Below, piece after piece: positions 15,563-23,009 of a DNA stretch of 33,653 nt. The notes beneath the pieces were generated by a model, which was given only the letters and a program-made list of their open reading frames with translations, did not search any database and was not told where the DNA came from. The stretch comes from DAOTVD01 sp034437075. Its GTDB lineage: Bacteria > Chloroflexota > Anaerolineae > Aggregatilineales > J027. The stretch is taken from NCBI GenBank assembly GCA_034437075.1, contig DAOTVD010000467.1, positions 1 to 33,653 of the forward strand, read 5' to 3'. How positions within the stretch are numbered: the first letter of the stretch is position 1; each line of letters starts with the position of its first letter. The translations under genes and the position numbers were made by a program.

Positions 15563-15768
15563 CAGGGCTGACGCATCAAATTGGGCCTTGACAGAGATTT
15601 TGGGTCTTTGGACATACTTCACATCGGGTTAATCACTGTAGGGGCGAGGCCTGCCTCGCTCGAGAATCCATTTGTGGCGGGTCAGGCGGGCCTGACCCCT
15701 ACGGGTTGAGCGTAATTTAACCTCTTGTGAGCCATTGTAAGCTCAAAATTTTTGATGCATCAGCCCTG
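15563..15768. mobile_element. 206-bp MITE-like fold-back element
   Basis: A non-coding element bounded by 18-bp terminal inverted repeats, CAGGGCTGACGCATCAAA on the left (15563-15580) and TTTGATGCATCAGCCCTG on the right (15751-15768), with one mismatch. Identical 10-base direct repeats flank it. Further inside, imperfect inverted pairs continue (ATTTTG / CAAAAT, GGTTAA / TTAACC), and the centre (15638-15702) is a GTAGGGG / CCCCTAC stem enclosing two more hairpins, so the whole element can fold back. There is no transposase, so it would be moved in trans. A 10-base duplication is compatible with IS4-like transposases, though the family cannot be assigned without a search. It sits between adenine deaminase and the response regulator and may act as a transcription barrier. 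Confidence 0.85.
15638..15702. repeat. Cloverleaf-like palindrome core inside the MITE
   Basis: Outer stem GTAGGGG (15638-15644) / CCCCTAC (15696-15702). Inside are the hairpin CGAGGC / GCCTCG (15645-15650 / 15653-15658) and the hairpin GGTCAGGC / GCCTGACC (15680-15687 / 15690-15697). The last hairpin shares bases with the outer stem, so the two structures compete. It resembles the short interspersed palindromes scattered in some Chloroflexota and cyanobacterial genomes (from memory, not searched). Confidence 0.6.
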
Positions 15769-15778
15769 CGCAAGTTCA
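15769..15778. repeat. Right target-site duplication, containing the ade stop codon
   Basis: An exact copy of CGCAAGTTCA. Its last three bases (TCA, 15776-15778) are the TGA stop codon of the adenine deaminase gene on the minus strand, so duplication of the target kept the gene intact. Confidence 0.85.
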
Positions 15779-17488
15779 TGGCGTTACGAATAACGGAATA
15801 GGGGCGAAAGCCGCGACATCCACCAAGCCAATATCCGTTAGTTTCAAGCTGGGGATGACCTCTAGCGCCATAAAGCTCATCGCCATGAACGGGTCGTGCA
15901 TGCCCGACCCCATTTCGGTGCCGACCTGAATGAGTGCGGACAGCGCCGCGCGGACATCTTCGATGGGTTGGTCGCTCATCAGCCCGGCGATGGGCAATGG
16001 CAAGCTGGCGAGCACGTCATCCTCAGCGACGGCCACCAACCCGCCCCCCATCGTATCGACAGCGCGCGCGGCAGCCAACATGCTGGCATCATCCACGCCA
16101 ATCACGACCAGATTATGATGATCGTGCGCGACCGTCCCCGCGATAGCACCCCGTTTGAGCCCAATACCCTGGATGAACCCTAGGCCGATATTTCCGTTAG
16201 CCCCATGCCGTTCAATGACCGCCATTTTCAGAATGTCGCGCGCGGGGTCAGGTTGGGCCAGGCCATCGACTACGCGCACCTCGTCAACGCGGTGTTCAGT
16301 CACCAACTGGCCATCGATGCTGCCAATAATCCGCGCGCGGGTACCCTGGGCCGGAATATCGAAATCAACTGCATCCCACTGGATATGCATGGTTGGGGGC
16401 AAAGTGGCGGCCTTACTGGCCCCGCGTTCCCCGCCTAACCAGGTGCCATTTTCCGCCACGAGCACGCCTTGACGAAAGACCATCTCGGGATGCGGCGCTT
16501 GCAGATCGCTGAAGACAATCATATCGGCGGTGTAGCCCGGCGCGATAGCGCCAAGATGGTGCAAGCGGAAATATTCCGCTGTATTGAGCGTCCCCATCCG
16601 AATGGCCGTCATCGGATCAAGCCCATGTGCAATCGCCATGCGGATCATATAGTCTATCGAGCCCTGGTCGATTAAATCGGCGGGTTGGCGGTCATCGGTG
16701 CAAAAGCAAATGCGGCGGCTATTTTCGGGGGTCACGAGCGGCAACAAGGCTTCCAAGTTATGCGCGTTGGTCGCCTCGCGAATGAAGATAACGAGCCCAA
16801 CCCGCAATTTCTCGCGCGCTTCTTCTACGGTTGTGCATTCGTGTTCGCTGCCGATGCCCGCCACGCGATAGGCGTTCAACTGCTGGCCCGTGAGCGCGGG
16901 GCAATGGCCATCCAACACGCGCCCGGCAAAGCGTTCGATCTTAGCCAGAACGTGTTCATCCCCAAAAACGACGCCGGGATAGTTCATCATTTCGGCCAGG
17001 CCGAGTACCTGGGGATGATCTCGCAAGGTTGCCAGATCATCCGCGCTGAGGCTCGCCCCGGCGGTTTCCATATGCGTAGCAGGCACACAACTGGACGCCA
17101 TGACATACATATTGAGCGGGCTTCCGGCGGCGGAGTTTAGCATAAAATGGATGCCGTCCAGGCCCAAGACATTGGCGATCTCGTGCGGGTCGGTGATGAC
17201 GGTCGTCACGCCATGCGGCACCACCGCGCGCGCAAATTCCGGCGGGGTGCATAGGCTACTCTCGATATGCACATGCGCGTCGATCAACCCTGGCGCGACA
17301 TAACGCCCGCCCAAGTCGCGCGTTTCGCGGGCGGTGTAGCCCGGCCCAGTCCCCACGATCATGCCATCATAGATAGCAATGTCGGTGGGGTATATCTCGC
17401 CACTAAGGACGTTCACCAATTGCAGATTGGTCAGCAGTAAATCGGCGGGTTGGTCACCCCGCGCGACGGCAATCCGTTCGGGATTCAT
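15776..17488 (-). CDS. ade: Adenine deaminase
   Basis: A 570-residue amidohydrolase-family enzyme that deaminates adenine to hypoxanthine for purine salvage. The metal-binding DAHVHIESS motif (His72, His74) follows RYVAPGLID. Further family signatures are FARAVVPHGVTTVITDPHEI, CFCTDDRQPADLI and, in the adenine-deaminase-specific C-terminal part, AHDHHNLVVIG with DTMGGGLVAV. The length matches the family (550-600). The ATG at 17488 is chosen because GAGGTG lies five bases upstream; a longer frame begins at 17539 without such a site. The gene follows the cytochrome oxidase terminator, so it has its own promoter or is weakly read through. A mobile element sits immediately after the stop codon. 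Residue conservation suggests full activity. Confidence 0.94.
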   Translation of the reverse strand: MNPERIAVARGDQPADLLLTNLQLVNVLSGEIYPTDIAIYDGMIVGTGPGYTARETRDLGGRYVAPGLIDAHVHIESSLCTPPEFARAVVPHGVTTVITDPHEIANVLGLDGIHFMLNSAAGSPLNMYVMASSCVPATHMETAGASLSADDLATLRDHPQVLGLAEMMNYPGVVFGDEHVLAKIERFAGRVLDGHCPALTGQQLNAYRVAGIGSEHECTTVEEAREKLRVGLVIFIREATNAHNLEALLPLVTPENSRRICFCTDDRQPADLIDQGSIDYMIRMAIAHGLDPMTAIRMGTLNTAEYFRLHHLGAIAPGYTADMIVFSDLQAPHPEMVFRQGVLVAENGTWLGGERGASKAATLPPTMHIQWDAVDFDIPAQGTRARIIGSIDGQLVTEHRVDEVRVVDGLAQPDPARDILKMAVIERHGANGNIGLGFIQGIGLKRGAIAGTVAHDHHNLVVIGVDDASMLAAARAVDTMGGGLVAVAEDDVLASLPLPIAGLMSDQPIEDVRAALSALIQVGTEMGSGMHDPFMAMSFMALEVIPSLKLTDIGLVDVAAFAPIPLFVTP

Positions 17489-17563
17489 AATGCACCTCGT
17501 CATTGGATAATTTTCACCGTCCAGTATGCCGAAAGGCACGCCGAATTGCCAACCTCAGGCGAC

Positions 17564-17586
17564 AAAAAACCCGCCGAAGGGCGGGC
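17564..17586 (-). terminator. Rho-independent terminator after the cox gene cluster
   Basis: On the minus strand, GCCCGCC pairs with GGCGGG around a four-base CTTC loop (17585-17580 with 17575-17570) and is followed directly by TTTTTT (17569-17564). It lies about 30 bases after the stop codon of the gene ending at 17613 and is the clearest intrinsic terminator in the window. It ends the coxB-coxA-membrane-protein transcript before the adenine deaminase gene. Confidence 0.88.
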
Positions 17587-17612
17587 TGAAGTCTGAAAAT
17601 GTCGCGCGTTAT

Positions 17613-18404
17613 CTAGCGCGGGGATAACATGCCGCGAATACCGTTCAGGATGTCTTGCACCCAATCCAGGAAGAAATCCACCAGTTTCACGGGCAAGGAG
17701 TCCTTGACAGGCTCGGGGTCGGGGTCGGCGGCTTGTGCGCTGGCGGCCATCTGATTGAATAACCAGACGACCACGGCCAGGCCCAGGCCCAGGCTCACGA
17801 TACCGCCGATGACCAGCAAGGAAATCACAATAAATGCCGTGCCCTGATCCAGATTTTCGAACGCCACAAGCCCCAAGAGATTCAAATCAGTCTCGCCGAA
17901 CTCGTGCCGTTCGGCGGCGCTGTTGGTCGTTTGGGTGGAGGTCGGCAAAAAGTCCGCCATGGGGATTACACCCAGCAAAAGCATCGTCCCCACCAGCACG
18001 ATAGACACCAGCGCCAAGCCTGGCAAGGCGCCTAAGAAGGGCTTCGCAGGATTATTGCGCACGGGCTGCGGGGCGTCGGGGTTGGCGGGGATGTAGGGCA
18101 GTTTCATGATCTCGCTACCGCCGCCGGATTGCTCGCGATAGTGTTCTTCTTTTTCAAAATCATAGGTCGCGCCAGAACCCCACAAAAAGCCGAACGCCCC
18201 GCCCAAGATGGCGAACATCAACGTGGCTTCATCTTCGTAAAACCATCCGGCGAATAAACCATCCAGCACTTCAACCGGCATCAGATAGGCATCCATACCT
18301 TGCACAAAATGCCGGAAGAAACCGACAACTAACAACATCACGACCAGGCCCAGCGGAAAGCCGAGCAAGGCGCGCATAATGTTCGGGCGAGGTGGTCTTG
18401 GCAT
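17613..18404 (-). CDS. Uncharacterised four-helix membrane protein of the cox cluster
   Basis: A 263-residue protein with four hydrophobic segments: about 10-28 (ALLGFPLGLVVMLLVVGFF), 58-78 (EATLMFAILGGAFGFLWGSG), 122-150 (FLGALPGLALVSIVLVGTML) and 208-235 (ISLLVIGGIVSLGLGLAVVV). Hydrophilic loops lie between segments 2 and 3 and between 3 and 4. I recognise no domain, and it lacks the histidines and length expected of subunit III. It starts 18 bases after coxA with AAGGA ten bases before the ATG, and a terminator follows it, so it is the last gene of the oxidase operon. An accessory or assembly role for the oxidase is inferred from position only. Confidence 0.7.
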   Translation of the reverse strand: MPRPPRPNIMRALLGFPLGLVVMLLVVGFFRHFVQGMDAYLMPVEVLDGLFAGWFYEDEATLMFAILGGAFGFLWGSGATYDFEKEEHYREQSGGGSEIMKLPYIPANPDAPQPVRNNPAKPFLGALPGLALVSIVLVGTMLLLGVIPMADFLPTSTQTTNSAAERHEFGETDLNLLGLVAFENLDQGTAFIVISLLVIGGIVSLGLGLAVVVWLFNQMAASAQAADPDPEPVKDSLPVKLVDFFLDWVQDILNGIRGMLSPR

Positions 18405-18422
18405 CGTGATTCGTCCTTTTCG

Positions 18423-20147
18423 TTAGTCGCCTGCGGCGGTTTCGCTGGCTTCGTCCGCGTAGCGGGCTACGCCGTCTTGGATGATGACGCGGGGTCGTTC
18501 GCCGCGCAAGTACGCCGCTGCTTCGGGCGTGCCATAGCCGTAGGGGTCAATGGCCGGGATGGGTTGCTCCATGAAGTTGTGCTTGGGCGGCGGCGATGAC
18601 ACCGTCCATTCTAGGGTCAGTGCGTTCCAGGGATTAGCGCCCGCGCGCTGGCCAAAGAAGACCGAATAGGCCATGTTCGCCAGGAAGAACAGCGTTGAAG
18701 CGCCCAAAATCATTGAGCCAACCGTTGCCAGGCGATTCAGATCGGTGAATTCCTCGGCGTACCAAGCCACACGGCGCGGCATGCCGCTCGAACCCAGGAT
18801 GTGCATGGGGAAGAAGGTCAAGAAAAAGCCGATATACGTGAACGCAAAGTGAATACGCCCCAGCGTTTCGTTATACATGCGGCCCGAGAATTTCGGGAAC
18901 CAGTAGTAAATGCCCGCGTAAATGCCGAAGACGCTCCCGCCGAACAGCACAAAATGCAAATGTGCCACCACGAAATAGGTATCGTGCATATGAACGTCCA
19001 CCGGCACGGAGGCCAGCATCACGCCGCTGATGCCGCCGATGACGAACATCGACAAGAAGCCGACCGCAAAGAGCAAGGGCGTTTTCAGGCGGATTTTGCC
19101 GCGCCACATCGTCCCCAGCCAACTAAAGATTTTGATGCCCGTTGGCACTGCGATAATCATGGAGGTAATCATGAAGGGCACGCGCAGCACGGGGTCTAGG
19201 CTGCTGAACATGTGATGCGCCCACACCATGAACCCCAGCGCCGCGATACCAATCGAGGACAGCGCGATCATCTTATAGCCGAAGATGGGCTTGCGCGAGA
19301 ACACCGACAGTACTTCGGACAGAATGCCCATGCTCGGCAGTACCATAATGTAAACCGCCGGATGCGAATAGAACCAGAAGATATTCTGCCAGATGAGCAC
19401 ATCCCCCTGGCCCGTGCCGCTCTGGAAAAAGTTCGTGTCCGCGATGCGCTCGAAGATGAGCAGCGTCAGCCCGCCCGCCAAAAAGGGCGTCGCGAGCAAG
19501 GCTAGCAAAGAGGTCGCCAGAATCGACCAGATGAACAGCGGCATCTGCCACCAGCCCATGCCCGGCGCGCGCATGTTAAGCGTTGTCACCACAAAATTGA
19601 CCGATCCGAGTATGGACGACAGCCCCAGCACATGAATGCCGATGGCCCATAGCGTCTGTCCTTCCCCAGCAAAGACACTCAAGGGCGGGTAAGCCGTCCA
19701 GCCAGCTTCGGCAGGGCCGACCAAATAGCCCAGGATGACCATCAAGCCGCCCATAGGAATCAGCCAGAATGCAAAAGCATTCAGCCATGGGAAGGCCATA
19801 TCCTGCGCGCCGATTTGCAAGGGGATGATGTAATTGGCAAACGCGCCGCCCATGGGCACCACAAAGAGAAAAATCATGACCGTGCCATGCAGGGTAAATA
19901 GCGCATTATAACGCGCGTTCGAGACCAGGTCACCCGTGGCCGGGTCCCATAGCTCGGTGCGGATACCCAGCGCGGCCAACCCGCCGATCAGGAAGAAGAT
20001 CAGTGCGGTTACGCCATATTGAATGCCGATCACTTTATGGTCGGTGCTCCAGGTGAAATATTCCCACCAGGGCGTCGATTGTTCGGCGGCGCGCCGCCGG
20101 GCCTCTAGGGCCGCTTCTTCTTGACGTGCAACAATATCAGTAGCCAT
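18423..20147 (-). CDS. ctaD: Cytochrome c oxidase subunit I, A2-type
   Basis: About 574 residues with the twelve-helix heme-copper oxidase core that reduces oxygen to water and pumps protons. Heme a ligands are His87 (FTLHGT) and His398; heme a3 is held by His396 (both in VVAHLHFVLFGG). CuB ligands are His262 and His311/His312 (WAHHMFSS), with Tyr266 cross-linked in the motif. The K-channel Lys339 (PTGIK) and the D-channel entrance Asp116 (IGAQDMAFP) are present. The glutamate of the usual HPEVY motif is replaced: the sequence is YSHPAVY, the A2-subtype signature known from thermophile caa3 oxidases. The ATG at 20147 has GAGGA eight bases upstream; one at 20153 is also possible. It follows coxB by about 18 bases. 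Confidence 0.95.
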   Translation of the reverse strand: MATDIVARQEEAALEARRRAAEQSTPWWEYFTWSTDHKVIGIQYGVTALIFFLIGGLAALGIRTELWDPATGDLVSNARYNALFTLHGTVMIFLFVVPMGGAFANYIIPLQIGAQDMAFPWLNAFAFWLIPMGGLMVILGYLVGPAEAGWTAYPPLSVFAGEGQTLWAIGIHVLGLSSILGSVNFVVTTLNMRAPGMGWWQMPLFIWSILATSLLALLATPFLAGGLTLLIFERIADTNFFQSGTGQGDVLIWQNIFWFYSHPAVYIMVLPSMGILSEVLSVFSRKPIFGYKMIALSSIGIAALGFMVWAHHMFSSLDPVLRVPFMITSMIIAVPTGIKIFSWLGTMWRGKIRLKTPLLFAVGFLSMFVIGGISGVMLASVPVDVHMHDTYFVVAHLHFVLFGGSVFGIYAGIYYWFPKFSGRMYNETLGRIHFAFTYIGFFLTFFPMHILGSSGMPRRVAWYAEEFTDLNRLATVGSMILGASTLFFLANMAYSVFFGQRAGANPWNALTLEWTVSSPPPKHNFMEQPIPAIDPYGYGTPEAAAYLRGERPRVIIQDGVARYADEASETAAGD

Positions 20148-20165
20148 TCTCATTATCCTCGCGCG

Positions 20166-21494
20166 TTACTCTTCGGACACAAGCAGTAAATAGGCAGATA
20201 GCAGTTCGATTTCCTCGGACGTCATCCGATCCGCAAAATTGGCAGGCATCAGATTCGCCGGGTAGCCATCCACAATATAGGCGTTGGGGTTCACGATAGC
20301 TTCGATCACATATTCCAGCGGATCGTCATAGCCAGGCCGGGTGGCGGCATCGGCGGCCAGATTGTTCAGGGATGGCCCTTGCCCGCCGGAAAGCTGCCCC
20401 GCCGCGTCGAGTTGGTGGCAGGTATTGCAACCGTATTCGTAAAACAGGTTTTCGCCTGTCTCGCGGATGGCTTCGCCGCCACACCGCAGCGCGTAATCTT
20501 GCTGGGCTTGGTTGGCAATCGCGCGCGCGCGCAGAGTCTCGAGATACGCATCATAGACTTCGCGCTCCACGACGAAGACCTCGCCGCGCATCAGGCCATG
20601 GTTGCCGCCGCACAGTTCCGCACACACGATGTCATAGCCTTCTTCATAATCCACGGGCGGGGCTTCTTCGGCCTCAGCTTCGGCGACCGCTTCCACAGCT
20701 TCCGCCTCTGCGGTGGTGTCATCATTATTCAGCAAATCCTCGGTTTCAGCCGCTGCGGCGTCGTCCGTGGGGCAGGCGGTGTCTGGGCCGGGGATGTCGA
20801 GATCATCCAGCGTCACCAGTTCAAATTCGTCTGTATCCGGCAAGCCGGTGATCTCATTGGGCGTAAAGCGTAGTTCGGTCGTGCGCCCCGGCAGCAGGTC
20901 ATTTTTCACGCGGAAAGCGGGCACCCAAAAGGCATGCATGACGTCCAGCGTTTCCATATTCAAGCGCACGGTCTCGCCTTCCGGCAAAACCAGCACATGA
21001 TTCTGCGTAAGCTGAATATCTTCGCCTTCGACCGGATTCGGATACTCGAATTGCCAGAAAAATTGTTGCCCGGTGACGACGACTTCAAACTCATCATCGC
21101 GCGCTTCGGTGGTGTCCACCAGCACTTGAAAGCTGTAGACCGTCAGAATAAAGACGATAATCGACGGGATCAGCGTCCAGATAATTTCTAGGGTGTTGTT
21201 GCCATGGATAGGCGGGCCGTCGGTTTCGTCATCTTGGCGACGCATGAACCCGTAGCGCACGATCAGAAACACCAATGCGGTTTCGACCAGCAAAAAAATG
21301 AAGGTTCCGATGGCCAGCATAAAGGCGAAAAGTTGGTCAACGGCGTCAGCTTCCACCGAGGCGGCTTCCGCCATAAACCAATCGGGCCCATTGAAATAGA
21401 CAAAAATACTCGCAATGACCCAAAACGCCACAACCAAGACCATTAAACCAATGTTGACGGCGGCGTTATTCGGAGGTGTGTTGGAGGTTTCCAT
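20166..21494 (-). CDS. ctaC: Cytochrome c oxidase subunit II with fused cytochrome c (caa3-type)
   Basis: A 442-residue protein. Three hydrophobic stretches (about 13-35, 53-80, 103-125) anchor it. The CuA cupredoxin domain has ligands His187 (MHAFWVPAF), Cys291, Glu293, Cys295, His299 and Met302 in CAELCGGNHGLM. A C-terminal cytochrome c domain has CNTCH at 356-360 and the likely axial Met416 (YPANLMPANF). This is the caa3 arrangement, which accepts electrons from small periplasmic donors and passes them to subunit I. Unusual is an insertion of roughly 65 residues (about 220-286) rich in Asp, Glu and Ala inside the CuA domain just before the copper loop. It starts the oxidase operon; the Shine-Dalgarno AAGGAA is rather far (about 13 bases) from the ATG. 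Confidence 0.93.
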   Translation of the reverse strand: METSNTPPNNAAVNIGLMVLVVAFWVIASIFVYFNGPDWFMAEAASVEADAVDQLFAFMLAIGTFIFLLVETALVFLIVRYGFMRRQDDETDGPPIHGNNTLEIIWTLIPSIIVFILTVYSFQVLVDTTEARDDEFEVVVTGQQFFWQFEYPNPVEGEDIQLTQNHVLVLPEGETVRLNMETLDVMHAFWVPAFRVKNDLLPGRTTELRFTPNEITGLPDTDEFELVTLDDLDIPGPDTACPTDDAAAAETEDLLNNDDTTAEAEAVEAVAEAEAEEAPPVDYEEGYDIVCAELCGGNHGLMRGEVFVVEREVYDAYLETLRARAIANQAQQDYALRCGGEAIRETGENLFYEYGCNTCHQLDAAGQLSGGQGPSLNNLAADAATRPGYDDPLEYVIEAIVNPNAYIVDGYPANLMPANFADRMTSEEIELLSAYLLLVSEE

Positions 21495-21573
21495 GGGTGA
21501 TATGTGTTCCTTCGTTTCCTAGCCCTTCAGACAGTATACAGACGCGCAACGCTTCCATTATAGCTATAGATGC

Positions 21574-21587
21574 CATATTCGAATATG
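21574..21587. promoter_or_regulatory. Perfect 14-bp palindrome before coxB, possible operator
   Basis: CATATTCGAATATG is its own reverse complement. It lies 80-93 bases before the coxB start codon. It covers the place where the -35 box of a TATAAT at 21562-21557 (minus strand) would be, and lies just downstream of a second promoter candidate at 21606-21634. Both positions suit a dimeric repressor or activator. The responsible protein is unknown. Confidence 0.5.
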
Positions 21588-21605
21588 TCGATATATGGTT
21601 CTTTT

Positions 21606-21634
21606 ACCGTACTGAACTTCGTGTGTTCCGTCAA
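21606..21634 (-). promoter_or_regulatory. Candidate promoter of the cox operon
   Basis: On the minus strand, TTGACG (21634-21629) and TACGGT (21611-21606) are separated by 17 bases in the 177-base gap before coxB. A second -10-like TATAAT occurs at 21562-21557 but has no good -35 box. The gap contains no gene. Confidence 0.42.
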
Positions 21635-21671
21635 AACCGTTACGCTTTGCTTGCTTTAACATTGGGGGCCA

Positions 21672-22889
21672 TCAGCCCACATACCGCAGTTGGTAAATCG
21701 CCCCGGCTGCGTCATCTGTGATGTACAGTAAGCCATCCGGCGCTACGGTCAAATCGAAAGGCCGCCCCAAATGATCGCCAGGTTCTTCACTCTGGCGAAA
21801 ACCTTCTGTAAATAGTTCGACCTGGTCAGTCTCTAATTCGCCGTTTGCATTCACGGGCAGATGCATGACCCCAAAGATACTTTGTTCCCCTGCGGACGTC
21901 ACACCGCCATACAGGGCCACGAATAGATCGTTCGTGTATGACGCTGGAAAGGTGTCTCCCTGGTAGAAAGCCAAGCCAGTCGCGTTACCTTGCGGCGCGA
22001 ACGTGACCAAGGGTTGCAGCACGCCCGCCGCGCAGGCTTCCGAACCGCCCATATCTGGGTCGGGGATGTCGCCCGCGTGGCAACGGGGCCAGCCTAGGTC
22101 ATCCCCATTTTGCAGTTCGTAAATTGCCTCGGGCACATCGTCCGGCAACTGGGGCCGCCCTTGCACCGTGGCCCACAGCGCGCCCGTCAGCGGATTTGTC
22201 GCTAAGCCCAGGGCACGATAGACACCGCGCGCAAAAGTTCGCTCGTTGCTGCCATCCAGATTGAGCACCAGAATGCTAGCCCGCCGAGAATTATCCGGCT
22301 CGCAGGCTGCGCAGGGCGCACCAATGCTAACATACAGTTCACCATCATGTATCAACAGCGCGTGCAAATTACTATCGACTTCGTTGGGGTGTCGCCCGGC
22401 GGGCAAGCCATCCAAAATGGTTTCCTCGCGCGCGGCTTGCCAGGTTTCGGTGAGTTCATAACGCATCACGCGGCTCGCTTCGGCGACATAGAGCCAGCCA
22501 TCATGATAGGCTAATCCTGAAGGGACGGATAAACCATCCACAACGACCACGGGCGCGTCCGCGATGCCGTCTTCGTCGCGATCTTGCACCGCCAGCACTT
22601 GCCCCGCGCCGCGCTCCGAAACGAACAAGACATTCTCAGCCGGATGCGCGATAATCATGCGCGGGCCGGCTAAATCGGTCATAAAGACGCGCAATTCAAA
22701 CCCCTCGGGCACAGTGATGCCGGGCACAGTTTCGCCAACTTTCAAATTGTATTGGTCGGGCAAAGCCCCAGCAGCAACCAGATAGGCCCCAAAGCCCGCC
22801 GCGATCAGCGCAATAACGGCTAGGATATACCCCTGGCGGCGCATCTTTTCTTGTTGGGATTGGGATGGTATGTTAAAAGCATCCGACAT
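21672..22889 (-). CDS. Membrane-anchored sorbosone/glucose dehydrogenase-like beta-propeller protein
   Basis: A 405-residue exported protein with an N-terminal membrane anchor (about residues 18-40) and a six-bladed PQQ-dependent sugar dehydrogenase-like propeller. Blade motifs include PEGFELRVFM, LFVSERGAGQVL, LYVAEASRVMRY, LYVSIGAPCAACEPDN and the characteristic NGDDLGWPRCH, followed by APQGNATGLAFY. Such proteins are annotated as L-sorbosone or glucose/sorbosone dehydrogenases, but most homologues have unproven activity. If it binds PQQ it would oxidise a sugar or aldehyde outside the membrane and could feed electrons to the cytochrome c of the oxidase encoded next on the same strand. It is separated from coxB by 177 bases with its own promoter candidate, so co-transcription is uncertain. 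Confidence 0.85.
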   Translation of the reverse strand: MSDAFNIPSQSQQEKMRRQGYILAVIALIAAGFGAYLVAAGALPDQYNLKVGETVPGITVPEGFELRVFMTDLAGPRMIIAHPAENVLFVSERGAGQVLAVQDRDEDGIADAPVVVVDGLSVPSGLAYHDGWLYVAEASRVMRYELTETWQAAREETILDGLPAGRHPNEVDSNLHALLIHDGELYVSIGAPCAACEPDNSRRASILVLNLDGSNERTFARGVYRALGLATNPLTGALWATVQGRPQLPDDVPEAIYELQNGDDLGWPRCHAGDIPDPDMGGSEACAAGVLQPLVTFAPQGNATGLAFYQGDTFPASYTNDLFVALYGGVTSAGEQSIFGVMHLPVNANGELETDQVELFTEGFRQSEEPGDHLGRPFDLTVAPDGLLYITDDAAGAIYQLRYVG

Positions 22890-22910
22890 ACGTTTGTTTT
22901 CGTTCCGAAC

Positions 22911-22939
22911 TTCACAAGATGGGGCGATTATCGCATAAT
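22911..22939 (+). promoter_or_regulatory. Candidate promoter for the 23010 lipoprotein gene
   Basis: TTCACA (22911-22916) and CATAAT (22934-22939) with a 17-base spacer lie in the divergent gap (22890-23009) between the sorbosone-dehydrogenase-like gene and the lipoprotein gene. The match is moderate. No minus-strand promoter of similar quality was seen. Confidence 0.35.
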
Positions 22940-23009
22940 CTAAGCGCGCTCGCTAGCACGGATGCCCGATTGGTATGCCATTTGGCAGGAGCAAAACAGG
23001 TCAGTTGAT

